From Ophiosphaerella korrae (taxonomy: Eukaryota; Ascomycota; Dothideomycetes; Pleosporales; Phaeosphaeriaceae), in assembly GCA_028456385.1 (NCBI GenBank), contig JALNQF010000268.1, positions 1 through 56,380 of the forward strand: a DNA stretch of 56,380 nt, read 5' to 3'. The notes under the pieces are model-generated. The model was given only the letters and a program-made list of their open reading frames with translations. It ran no database searches and was not told the DNA's origin. The number at the start of each line of letters is the position of its first letter. The stretch's first letter is position 1. Positions 21,608 to 31,921 of this stretch are shown here, one piece after another. Both the position numbers and the translations under genes were made by a program.

Positions 21608-24600
21608 ATGGAGATTCGTGATCTTTTGGAGTTATTAAAGAAAGAAGACCCAGATTCTGCTATAGAAGACGTACTGTGCAAACCTGAAGTAAGTAAGCCT
21701 CGTTCTTGAGAGGCTCTCGCTGATGCAAGTAGTTCGACGCCGTGCGGAAGGCGGCAAATACTTTGAGAAAAAAGGGAGAGGAGTCCCAAATAGCAAATAA
21801 AACCATCAAAGTTTCTAAAGAGGATCTTCGCCGCCTGAAAGAGGTGGTCAAATTATGTCAAAAATGGATAGAAGCGCCCCAGGCGAATGTCTCGTATTTC
21901 TTTTGCCAAGCGACAGACCCACGCATCAACAGCGCCACGGCCGTGCTACGAGGGCTATTGTACATGCTTCTTATCCAGCAACCGTTGCTCATATCGCACA
22001 TCCGCAAGAAGCACGATTACGCAGGAAAGACCTTGTTTGAAGACATCAATGCGTGGTTTGCATTGACAGAGATATTCAGAGACGTTCTACGAGACCCGAG
22101 TTCAAACACCACATACTTAATTGTTGACGCGTTAGACGAATGCGTCACCGATGCACAAGAGCTGCTTAACTTTATTGTTGAGCAGTCATGGACATGTAAT
22201 CGTGTGAAGTGGATTGTGTCGAGCCGTAACTGGCCAGGCATTCAAGCGAAGCTAGAGCGGGCAGGACACAAGATAAGGCTGAGCCTTGAGCTGAATGCGA
22301 AGTCAGTTACAAAGGCAGTGCACACTTTTATTCAGCACAAAGTGGATCAGCTAGCCCAGGAGAAGCAGTTCGAAGACGAACTTCGCTCTGCTGTGTTCAA
22401 ACATATGGCATCAAATGCGAATGATACCTTCTTATGGGTTGCTTTATTATGTCAAGAGCTAAGGACGACGCCGAAAAGACACGTGCTAAAAAAGCTGACA
22501 TTATTCCCACCTGGTTTAGATGCGCTGTATATGCGAATGATGGAGCAGATAGACCAATCCGACGACGCTGAGACCTGCCGCTCTGTACTTGCATGTATGG
22601 CCATCTTGTATCGACCCGTCACAATCTTTGAATTGAGATATCTTGCTGAGCAACTCGACGGAATTGTCGATGATATGGAATCCATACGGGAAATTATTAA
22701 TCTCTGTGGGTCATTCCTTACACTTCGGGAAGATACAGTCTATTTTGTGCATCAGTCTGCAAAAGACTTCCTCTTAACAAATGCATTATACAAGATCTTT
22801 CCACAAGGGACTGCGACTGTTCATCGCCAAGTCTTTCTAAAGTCGCTATCGCATCTGTCTAGAACCCTGCACCGGGATATGTACGGCCTGAAAGCTCCTG
22901 GATTTCCTATCAAGAAAGTCAAAGTACCTAACGTAGACCTGTTAGCTTCGTCACGCTATTCATGCATCTACTGGGTTGATCATCTCTACGACTCGAAACA
23001 CGCTTCTTCAGAAAATAGAGTTAGTGACCAAGAAGTTTTAAGCGTATCCTATGCATTTCTAAAAAGGAAGTACCTATACTGGCTAGAAGGGCTGAGTCTG
23101 TGTCAAAGCGTAGAGAAGGGCGTTGTCTCAATGACAAGATTATGGTCTCTAGTGCAGGTAGGTTATCCAGGATCTATGCGTTTGCATGATGGGAATTGCT
23201 AATGTGTTCAGAGAATAAGCGACCATATTGAAATTACTCAACTTGTCCAGGATGCATGGCGGTTTATTATGTATCACAAGCAGGCGATTGAAACTTACCC
23301 CCTTCAAACTTACGCGTCTGCACTGTTATTTAGCCCGACAGGCAGTCTTGTGAGACAGATGTTCCAGCACGAAGAGCCCCGAAGAATCAATATCAAGCCA
23401 CCAATGGGCAGCAGCTGGAGTGCATGCCTACAGACGCTCGAGGGCCATAGCAGTTCGGTCAGGTCAGTGGCTCTTTCGCACGACTCATCCAGGTTGGCAT
23501 CGGGGTCGGGTGACGAGACCGTCAAGATCTGGGATGCACGCAGCGGCGTGTGTTTCCACACGCTCGAGGGTCATAGCAGTTCCGTAAGCTCGGTCGCCTT
23601 CTCGCACGACTCGGCCCAGCTGGCGTCGGGGTCGTACGACAGGACTATCAAAATCTGGGATGCACGCAGCGGGGCGTGTCTGCACACGCTCGAGGGCCAT
23701 GGCGATATGGTCGCTTCAGTGGCCTTCTCGCACAATTCGACCCAGCTAGCGTCAGGTGCGTATGACACGACCATCAAGATCTGGGATGCAAGCAGCGGGG
23801 CGTGCCTGCACACACTCGCGGGTCATCGAAATGCGGTGAGTTCAGTGACCTTCTCGCACGACTCGACCCAGCTGGCGTCAGCGTCTTACGACAGTACCAT
23901 TAAGATCTGGAGAGCGAGCAACGGCGCGTGCCTGCACACGCTCGAGGGGCATGTCATTTTGGTCAACTCTGTGACTTTCTCGCCCGACTCAGTACGGCTA
24001 GCATCGGCATCGAATGACGACACCGTCAAGATTTGGGATGCACGCAGCGGCATGTGCCTGCAGACGCTCAAGGGTCATAGCAGTTCCGTAAGCTCGGTTG
24101 CCTTCTCGCACGACTCAGCCCAGCTGGCGTCAGCATCGTGGGACAAGACAGTCAAGATCTGGGATGCACGCAGCGGCGCGTGCCTGCACACGCTCGAGGG
24201 TCATGACAGTCCGGTCAGATCAGTGGCCTTCTCGTACAAATCAGACAGGCTGGCATCGGGGTCGGATGACAAGGTCGTCAAGATCTGGGATGCACGCAGC
24301 GGCGCGTGCCTGCAGGCGCTCCGGGTCGGCTCGGTTCTTGGTAGCTTAGCTTTTGATACCACTGGCTCTTACCTTCATACTGCAACAGGTACTATCTCCC
24401 TTCAAAGTGCAGAAAGCTTTGGTATAATGGATGTCACGCAACCTGAGCGTCCTTTGTACGCAGCCATTGGTATCAGTTTAGACAGCATTTGGATTCAATA
24501 TGCTAGCGAGAATATGCTTTGGATATCACCAGAGTATCGACCCTCTTGTTCGTCTCTGAGTAGGGCGACTCTAGGTATAGGTGCTGGAAGAAGGGTGTGG

Positions 24601-24621
24601 TTCTGCAGTATTAAACCTTGA
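21608..24621 (+). CDS. NACHT-WD40 (NLR-like) protein lacking a visible Walker A
   Basis: Three exons: 21608-21688, 21733-23157, 23212-24621 (introns of 44 and 54 nt, GTAAGT and GTAGGT donors, phase 0), giving 971 residues. The N-terminal 78 residues are charged and helical. Then comes the fungal NACHT core: VSYFFCQATD at about 80, Walker B-like VDALDEC at 158-164, a sensor-1-like WIVSSRNWP, then the arm regions FLWVALLCQEL, LPRPVTI-like YRPVTIFELRYL and VYFVHQSAKDFL. The C-terminus carries seven WD40 repeats (about residues 578-871) and a diverged eighth. Fungal NLRs of this type act in non-self recognition and programmed cell death, with WD40 repeats as sensors. Oddity: the P-loop that normally precedes the FFCQATD strand is absent from all upstream frames, so the family's usual start is replaced by a short helical segment. 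Either the gene has lost ATP binding, or a 5' exon was deleted. Confidence 0.85.
23437..24318 (+). repeat. Seven 126-bp tandem repeats encoding WD40 units
   Basis: Seven consecutive units of exactly 126 bp (42 codons), each starting CTCGAGGG-like (L-E-G-H) and ending in ...W-D-A-R-S-G-A-C-L-H-T. Units 2 and 6 are nearly identical over their first two thirds. Differences concentrate at a few codons around the GH dipeptide and after the ASGS/ASAS strand, the positions that vary in fungal high-identity NLR repeats. The block is GC-rich and shows no RIP-like CpA loss. Confidence 0.93.
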
Positions 24622-25289
24622 TCTTAGCAATAACGTCAATCCAACTACGCCAGGACACCCCATGTAACGGAAGAGCTTGCACTTCGGAGCCTCGTGAATT
24701 CTATTTTCTTGGTTTTCAGATCTTAGATCAGCGGATGAATTGTTTTGCTAGAAGTGCTTCTACGGGATAGATCGTTGATGGTAAAGTAAGACAAGGGTAT
24801 GCCTTGCAGCGCTGAAACAGGTATATCTATAACATTACATGGTTCCTTTGATAATGACGACTTATCACCAAGCGTTATTCCTTCTTTAGGGAAGATCTCT
24901 ACCGTAGGTCGTGCAAGAAATTTCTGTAGTGTCAATCTATGAGTGAATCAGCTACTTAGCCCAAGGGCAGGTTCCCAAGTGAAATTTTCAAGCATATCGC
25001 TACCTCTCCGCTTTCCTGGAAATACATCTGGCAGATAGACATAATATTGAGCCGTGTTGCAGTACTAGCAGTAGCCCATCCATGTCGCATAGAGGCAAGG
25101 CACGACCGCAGAGTACAAGCGATTATCAAGGTGAGACGAAGGTAGCATGATGAACGAACAGCCAGGCAGACGAGGTTGTGGACTGCAGTAAGGCTGAGCG
25201 CTGCCGCTTTCCGTACATCGCGTACCTACTACGTGTTGTTGAGAGAATTGGCCAAATAGTCGACAACCAGTATAACAAGTACAGGAAGG
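24622..25289. other. Intergenic stretch with one weak minus-strand frame
   Basis: A minus-strand open frame at 24935-24723 (about 70 codons, containing PKEGITLGDKSSLSKEP) looks protein-like but has no ATG and no joined exon. From about 25,050 decayed transposase sequence probably begins. No promoter motif seen. Confidence 0.4.
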
Positions 25290-26202
25290 ACTTGCTTCAT
25301 CTATGCACAACATCAAATTCAGGCACAAACTCGAGTCAATGCCATTCTTGCCAGCTGGATCCATGAGATCTTAACGCCACCAGCAATCAAGCGTATTAGG
25401 CAGCAAGACCTCTTATGTCAAAAAGAACTAAGAGATCGTCGAAGCAGTCATCCATGTTCAGGTCTATTCAAGAATATGAACGGTCTTCCCTGTCGTCACA
25501 CGCTGCAGGAAGTCATAACAGCAGGGCCGACACTGAGGCTGAACCATCTCTACGACGATCATTGGCGCTATCAGCGACGGCAAGGGCCATCCATTGTTAT
25601 GTCTCCAAGGCCGCACTTCTCGACATTAGAACCGCTTGTTGTGCAAACAAGAGGTGCACCAAGGAGAAACGAATCATCAACTCGTAGGGATCCTTCAGCT
25701 TTTGAACGCTATGTGCCAGCATCTGTCTCTCCTTCCAGGCCTCAATATCAATCAGACCGCCGGACTCTCGCTGAACACCTGCAACAATTGAGCACCTCTG
25801 TCAGGGTGTCAATTCCATAAACTACAGCAGCACTCATTCTGCAACAACATGCGTATCTGTATCGATTCCAGCGCCTACTTCTATATTAAGTCCTGTCCCC
25901 CTTTGCCTCATTCCTCTTCACCTGTTACCGTCGCACTGTCAGCCACAGTAACTTCACCGCCTCCTCCCTGGCATCCTTCCTCGTTAGAAGAGTTGGTTGC
26001 TGATGTCGAGCGTCGAAGGGATCAGCCAGTTCTATATCAGTACAATGATATGCTTTCAGCCACTGATATCTTGATTGAGACAGAGCAAGAACAGGACCCC
26101 GCAGAGCTAGTTGAAGCACGAAACATGGCTCTCGCTACACACAGGGTTTTTGCTTCATGTACGCCACTGATGGCTTGGAACTATCGTTTTCGGGGCATGT
26201 AG
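25290..26202 (+). pseudogene. Relic of a Mutator-like (MULE) transposase, C-terminal part
   Basis: A plus-strand frame open from about 25290 to the stop at 25820 carries the SWIM-type zinc motif of fungal MULE transposases (C...GLPCRHTL), the following HLYDDHWRYQR segment and the RRDPSAFE tail common to this group. A second open piece, 25849-26202 (PPPWHPSSLEELVADVERR), reads like the domain that often follows. The DDE catalytic core is missing: upstream of 25290 the frame is broken. Composition is normal GC, so this copy escaped heavy RIP and decayed by truncation. Confidence 0.65.
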
Positions 26203-26481
26203 GCTTTTTATGCTAAGAGATTCGCGCAAGTTGATGCCCAGACTACAGTAAATGAGGCTCAGGATGGACGAAGGTTGCGACCTAAGCGCGCGCTGCAGCA
26301 GCAGTAGCGCCAGAGGCTTGGAAGTCTCTCAGCCCACATAAGAGGCAACGCCATTAGTAGAAGCACTACTTATAGCCTATATAATGTCGATTGAGCAGTG
26401 TAGGATGATCTCTCTGGATTTTATTGCCCGGCTTTTGTTACTGTAATCTAATGTGCGCTTGTCTGATTATAGCTAGCGTTA

Positions 26482-26533
26482 GGGGCAAATCTCATCTTGG
26501 GGACAAATCTCAAAATGTTGGGGACAAATCTCA
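26482..26533. repeat. Triple short repeat GGGGACAAATCTCA
   Basis: Three near-identical copies at 26482-26494 (one base shorter), 26499-26512 and 26520-26533, with spacings of 4 and 7 bp. They lie about 280 bp beyond the last transposase-like codon, so they may be subterminal repeats of that element. No matching inverted copy was seen on the other side. Confidence 0.6.
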
Positions 26534-26734
26534 GCAGCCAAGTTAAATTTGTTCTCGAGCACTAATTAGCGTTAGTAACTAGCGCCAAATGGAGTGGAAA
26601 ATTGTGTAGAGATCGGGAGATCGGAGTGAATCGAGGGCAAGGGTCTGCAGGACGCCAAGCATCTTGGCGAAGTTCTTTCAAACTTGCAGTCGCGTCGTGA
26701 GCCCACACCTTACCTCAGCCTCAAACCTATCATC

Positions 26735-27254
26735 ATGTCTTTAGTCGGTACTCTCCTATTCTGCACTGGATGTGGTAACCTTCTTGACCGAGAACCCAGC
26801 ACTACTAAAATCATAATCTGTCAGATTTGCCACACAAACAACCACAGTAAGTCTCGTCAATCTTTTATTTGCTAGACTTACCTAATGTTGTCCAGATAAA
26901 TGGCCTCAGGTTGTCACCACAGGCTCCCGACCTGACGCTTTTCCTTCGAGTTTGCAGAGAAAGCGCAGCGAAGTCCAGACGATCGGCGATGGAGAGGTAG
27001 AGACTTGGGCGTCAACAAACAAATCGTGTCCAGAGTGCGACAGTGACGTACTGTTGTTTAGGGATATGCAGCTGCGTGGAGCAGACGAGGGCACAACCGT
27101 CTTTTATCGCTGTCCTCAATGTTCTTATAGGTATTTGATTCGGAAGTTGACATTTCCAAGAGACGCTGACAATTTTAAGATCGAAAGACGACAACTGAGC
27201 CGAGCCTTGGTTTGGTTACACGGGCGTTCGACAATTCTCACCATAAGTGAATGA
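26735..27254 (+). CDS. RPA12: RNA polymerase I subunit A12.2-like (RPA12) zinc-ribbon protein
   Basis: Two exons, 26735-26846 and 26896-27254, joined across a 49-nt intron (GTAAGT...TCCAG), giving 156 residues. The N-terminal ribbon has Cys10, Cys13, Cys29 and Cys32 (CTGC...CQIC). A linker with VVTT and AFPS..LQRKRSEVQT matches A12.2 proteins. The TFIIS-type C-terminal ribbon has Cys82, Cys85, Cys110 and Cys113, with RGADEGTTVFYRC between them. The Asp101-Glu102 pair is the acidic hairpin that A12.2/TFIIS insert into the polymerase active site to stimulate RNA cleavage, so the catalytic function looks intact. Normal A12.2 ends a few residues after the last Cys; here about 43 extra residues follow. 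A GTATTT donor right after the last ribbon residues could instead start an intron. It may be the only copy or a second accessory copy; one window cannot tell. Confidence 0.75.
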
Positions 27255-29504
27255 AGAGATCCATGGAGAAGACATTTGGGCAAGGAGCAGCCGTACATAC
27301 ACAAAATGCAGAAACAACTTAAGGGGTGGCCTATGAATTCCCCCAGAAGTACTGGCTCAGGTTCGTCAATGGCAGCCCAGTTCTTGGCGACAATCGGATG
27401 AAGCATATCAAGCAATTACCTCATCTCCATGAGCTTGAGCTAGGTATAGAATACGTTGATTGAAAGCTATGCATGGGGAGACTCTGCGATTTGGACTATC
27501 AGAGGAATGTGTCAAGGATTCCGCACATTCGATCTACGGACGCTGCTATGGTCTTCCCCATTTCTGCCTGAATCTACTTTCTTCTCTCCCGATCAGCCTG
27601 GACACAGGCGCCGCATTTGCCATTGACTTTAGTCTGCTTGTCTGTCCAAGCATGACGCTGGGTTGTGCCATATGCCCCACAGTATTGCATTGTCGAGGAT
27701 TGGACATCGTGTCCACAGGAATAGTTGAGAGTTTCGTATCCACACATGCTAGATTAGTAAATTATTTCGGGTTTCGCAGGATATATCTCACGTTTTGTTC
27801 TACAAAATCTTCTTGTGGGGGATTCTAATTTTTAATCGTTTGGTGTTTGGTCGAGGAAATGAATGCTTCGAGTCTGCTGTGTCTGAGGATCATTATTCGT
27901 ATGCTGTTCATTACGTCTTTTATATGTGTCCTGCATGAAACTAGACCGTGTTCACCTTGATAACGTCTTGCTTCTGTTCAGCCATCGTTCAATAACGCCT
28001 CTGTGCTTGCTTGCTTACCCGGTGATCGCCGAGCGAATCCATTGTTCGTTTGAGCCGCCCAGTCAGCATTTAAGCGCCCCATATCTACATTATACTATGT
28101 ATCCTGGCGATCATTCAATTCTCATTCGTTCTCATCGATTCCGGAGTGGATTTAAACTACAGGGTTGCAAATTGAGATGTACGTGCACTGCCATCTATGT
28201 TGACGCGCAAGAGATTTTAGGCGCTTCGCCTTGTTCATTCCCCACCAAAATTGACTAAAAATATATAGTAGCAGCAGAATTCTGGTTGGCCTGGGGCAGA
28301 GATGTTCCATTAGCCGCTTGGGATGAGAATCAATCACCATTGGCAAGCAGTGGGATGGGCGGCTATGATATGCCGACGGTACCTGGAATAACCAGCCCTG
28401 TTATTCAACTACCCTTACGGAGGCTTTCAATCGCTGATACAGAGCTCAAATAGGCTTCTGGCCTGCATTATGAGATGTGGCCTACTCAAGATCCTTCACT
28501 TGTAGTCTTGTGAACGAAGACATACTCCCGATGGAGAATGTTGCTCACTACCCTATTCTGTGACAAGTTATCTCGAAACTGCTCTCTAGGCATCAAGAGA
28601 TATGTACCGCCCTTTTTTGGCGCTTAGAAGGACCGAATGACTGGCCATACTGGAGGACTCAGGAAATGTGCGCGCTTATGTTGTTGTTAGGCCCATCTTT
28701 TCACACGAAACTTGCTAGCTATAGCCGGCCAACTTGCTTGGATTCTTACTTGCTGGTAACTGTTTTAGAGTTTCCTGAGAATGCAGAGGCAGGATGTAAT
28801 TCCTAGTATGATTGGAAGTTAATTGTGCACCTTCCGACTATTCATGCGGCGCAGCTAGCCTCGGCGGCAACTCCAGGCAACACCGCAATTCAACCTAGTG
28901 CCAGGGTATTTCGGTATCATTGCGCCGGCGAGTGGACTAAATTATCTCACAGAAAGTTATAAGGCATAAGAAAGTCACCTAAATAAAGACCAGACGCAAT
29001 TGTCATCAGTGAACGATAAGCCCTGGTATAGCATGACTATCGAGCAGTTTTATGTGAACCACTGCTAGGAAAACCAATTGACTACCCTCTCCCGAGGATA
29101 GGCAGTCCTGATTAGTTACAGTACACACACACACACACACACACACAAGACTTCGAGTAAGGCATAGACACGGAAATTCAGTGTAAAGAATGTAAACACA
29201 GTCAAACACGTCGCTTCTAGAGACGAACTGTACATAGTCGTAGATAAAAGCAAGACCACGCAGGAGCAAGGGGACAGCTGGCCATACCGCTGGTGTGGTG
29301 AAGTCGGGCGATGCCGATATCTCTGTAGCAAAGCGTCGGCTGCCCGCCAGCCTTTTGCATCCGGGCACACCGTAGGTTGCCGCGTAATGCCCGGGGGCGT
29401 GTAGTGCCCACGAACACCAAAATCGACCTCACACTGTGATACACAAACGGTCGTGCGAGCTCTCAAGCCCCAGGACACGCTGATGCGCGCAGCTTGCACC
29501 ATGA
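27255..29504. other. Gene-poor stretch with decayed coding remnants
   Basis: No intact gene model. Around 28,530-28,806 a plus-strand frame reads protein-like with one stop (containing WRLEGPNDWPYWRTQEMC) and ends at a TAG, suggesting a broken gene of unknown family. Short frames at 27,460-27,828 and 27,926-28,258 lack features. 29,220-29,410 has coding-like but unresolved plus-strand frames that may be upstream exons of the fragment at 29,505. Confidence 0.45.
29123..29147. repeat. (AC)n microsatellite
   Basis: About twelve AC dinucleotides in an uninterrupted run. It is CpA-rich, confirming that this island has not been hit by RIP. Confidence 0.95.
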
Positions 29505-29747
29505 GCTGTTCCATCGATCGCCGTCGGCCACGCCGCCTCAGAGCAGAACAATCTCCCTACCATCCGCTGCTGCAGCAACGCGAACAACTTAGGTGTGCTC
29601 TCAATCAACGGTGACACGAGGTATTCCCAGTACAAGGTGCTCAAACGCACGGTCGGCCTAGAGAGGCTCTTCTTCGACAACAGCTTTGGGTCGGAGGAGG
29701 CTGAAGCGAGGCAATGGCCAAAGGTCATGGCCGACCCAGCCAATTAG
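29505..29747 (+). CDS. 3' fragment of a gene of unknown function
   Basis: Plus-strand frame open from after a TGA at 29502 to the TAG at 29747 (80 residues). It has strong coding character, e.g. NGDTRYSQYKVLKRTVG and LERLFFDNSFGSEEAEARQW. No start codon, so it would be the last exon or exons of a gene, with upstream exons possibly at 29,220-29,400. The minus strand is also open (29743-29429) but reads less naturally. No family recognised. Confidence 0.4.
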   Translation, partial: AVPSIAVGHAASEQNNLPTIRCCSNANNLGVLSINGDTRYSQYKVLKRTVGLERLFFDNSFGSEEAEARQWPKVMADPAN

Positions 29748-30517
29748 AAACAACTAAAGAGCTGATCAGAAATCAGACCCCCTACCTAGCTTTACAACAG
29801 AGGGATACATCGTCACTGTGGCTCATATCGTGGGAATTCATGCAATTGGTACCGCCGTTCGTGGATTGCGATATTCCCCGGCTCGTAGGCAGTTCTCAAA
29901 CGGGCTGAGCCCACGTGACATTGCACAGCCTACAAATCAAATGAGGCCTATTGTCCATTTCGGTCTGATAATACCACCTCATTCTATAATACCACAACTA
30001 GGGCAGGGTCTCAAAATGGATCCTATGGGGAGTCAATCAGTGATATTGTGGTGTAGCGAGAAGGCACGTGATAAGATCTATCGGGGCAAGCGTAAAGATT
30101 GATATAAGATAAGATCGAGAAGCCTCGGAGAAGGGGGAGTATCATCTAACACCTAGCGAAATCTCTTCACAATGTAGCATTTAATTGAATTCACTACCTA
30201 TCGCCCGATTGCGGGTCGAGGCCCTCTATCTTATTGATTTCTGCCTACGACCCTCTATCGTATGCCACAATATATGGTTTTTTCGCTCTAGGTCCCTAAC
30301 CAGGCTCTGTAAGTTTTGATGCTTCGATCCCTAAGGTTTTTGATCCTTTCTTAAAAGCCTTATATCGGCACAGGTTTATATAGAGCAGGGCGACATGATG
30401 CTTCAAAGTGCGCATGCGCCAACTTGCATATCAGCGTCACTATACTACGCGAAATCCGCACGCTTGCTAACACCTGTACCATCCATAGCATCTTTTCGTG
30501 CTTTTCACCAATTATTG
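29748..30517. other. Intergenic stretch, nothing recognised
   Basis: Only short frames without features. It lies downstream of both flanking genes (convergent), so terminators are expected here; none is distinctive. Confidence 0.5.
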
Positions 30518-31100
30518 CTAGCTTTCCATGAGCGCTGAGAGGTCTTGGATGAATCTCTTATTCCTCTCTGCCCGCTGTTGATTGGCCTTCTCGTCCATGG
30601 TAGCCCACTCTTGAAAGACTTTCACCAACTTCACTTTTCCTTTTTCTAGCGCTTCCAGTCTTGCTTCCATATCCTCTATCCTTTTGATGGCCGCTGTTAG
30701 AGAAGAGATTGCTACCTGTTCGTGAGATCTGCTCGTTTTGTCAAAGCGTTGTACAGTAGAGAGGCTTACTGTTTCAGAAACCTTTCTCTTAACAGTGGGA
30801 CGGTCATACTCCGAATTCGAATCTTCGAAGTGAACCCGCTTCTTACCAGAGCGGTCTACATATTCACCGCCATGGGGCATGGGGCTTGGCTGCAGTAGCA
30901 CACGGCCGTGCGGATCTGCCAACGCTACGGCTGGCTATCATGATAGTACGTCAGCCCCTGATGGAAATACGCACAACATCACTGACCTGACTTTGCTCGT
31001 CCTCACAAGTTTCCTCCCTGGACCTTCCCACCCAATATACTTCATCATAGAGAGTGCTGTCTTCGATGGTAGCAAAAGATTCGGCTGGACTTTGTGACAT
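30518..31100 (-). CDS. Small protein with C-terminal coiled coil, unknown function
   Basis: Two exons on the minus strand: 31100-30987 and 30934-30518, with a 52-nt intron (GTCAGT donor, CTGAC branch, TAG acceptor, phase 0), giving 176 residues. The N-terminal half is polar with a basic patch (SGKKRVHFED...KRK) that could be a nuclear signal. The C-terminal 80 residues form a heptad-like coiled coil (IKRIEDMEARLEALEKGKVK...) ending ...FIQDLSALMES. A coiled coil suggests dimerisation or a scaffold. No domain recognised. The ATG at 31100 is the first in frame; the frame stays open about 84 bases further up without an ATG. Confidence 0.6.
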
Positions 31101-31798
31101 GGCTGGATAGTAACGCACTGAAGCTGGTACCGAAGTGGAAGAAGCGGACGAAGCGAAGTGGAAGGTAGGTCCTTTATCATTCACCTGCTACGGCAGCTGA
31201 GAGAGCAAGGTACATACGACGCACTCCATGGATGTAAACACAGCCGCTGCCTTCTGTTCATGCGTTACCCCTGCCCACCAAGTACGTTGAGGTGATCTCC
31301 CAAATCGATAATAGCACTGGCAGCTGGATGGAAACTTGATGACTCCCCTCCCACCTCGTCTAGCCGCTGCATGGCATGTGTGTGCATGGCCAAGTCCCCC
31401 CCGCTTCAGCATCACTAACGCCAGCTACGCCTTCTTCCAGCAAAGGTAGTTCATGCACAGTGCTATATCGTGTAGCAGCCAGCCGATCTCGGGGGCATCC
31501 CGGATCCTGAGCTCCAATGAGTGCGAGACTTGGACGACTTGAATATGCAAGCTTCGGTCATGCGTCCGTTGACGCCGTCACAGTCGAGGCTCAGATATCA
31601 AGGGGTCGTATCAGCGGACGCACAATTGCATCGCCAGGCGGTTTCCGACCCATAGCAATACTGGTGCACCAGCAATCGGCCGTGCCTATCTACATGGGGT
31701 ATTGAAACATCCAGATAGCTTTGTCGGATGGCGCAGAGGAAGCAGAAGTGTATTTCGAGAGTTAACTTCGCACGCTCCATGAATTTCTCTCCTCCATC
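31101..31798. other. Intergenic stretch with short frames
   Basis: Contains a 62-codon plus-strand frame from an ATG at 31517 and a minus-strand frame at 31415-31188, neither with recognisable features nor a supported splice model. Probably promoter DNA of the coiled-coil gene plus decayed sequence. Confidence 0.4.
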
Positions 31799-31921
31799 AT
31801 GATCCTCGGCCTTATTGTCGCTTTCCTTCTTTGCTTCGTAGCCGGGCTTCTGTTAGGCGTTGTGCTCTTGTTCACAATGCTTCCTGGCTTAGAAAGAACG
31901 AGCACAAGCGGTTTGGGGTGA
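31799..31921 (+). CDS. Possible 40-residue single-pass membrane peptide
   Basis: ATG at 31799 opens a 40-codon frame that is almost entirely hydrophobic for its first 30 residues (LIVAFLLCFVAGLLLGVVLL), then polar (ERTSTSGLG). A GTGAGA donor overlapping the stop could splice to 31,968 and add about 15 residues. It may be a signal-anchor micropeptide, the first exon of something longer, or chance. Confidence 0.3.
   Translation: MILGLIVAFLLCFVAGLLLGVVLLFTMLPGLERTSTSGLG

Noticed and set aside
23310..24071. Minus-strand and out-of-frame ORFs over the WD40 array
   Set aside because: Created by the 126-bp repeat of the real gene; each repeats the same shadow peptide.
27460..27828. 122-codon plus-strand frame with several Cys
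   Set aside because: No domain, the antisense strand is equally open, and no promoter or splice support.
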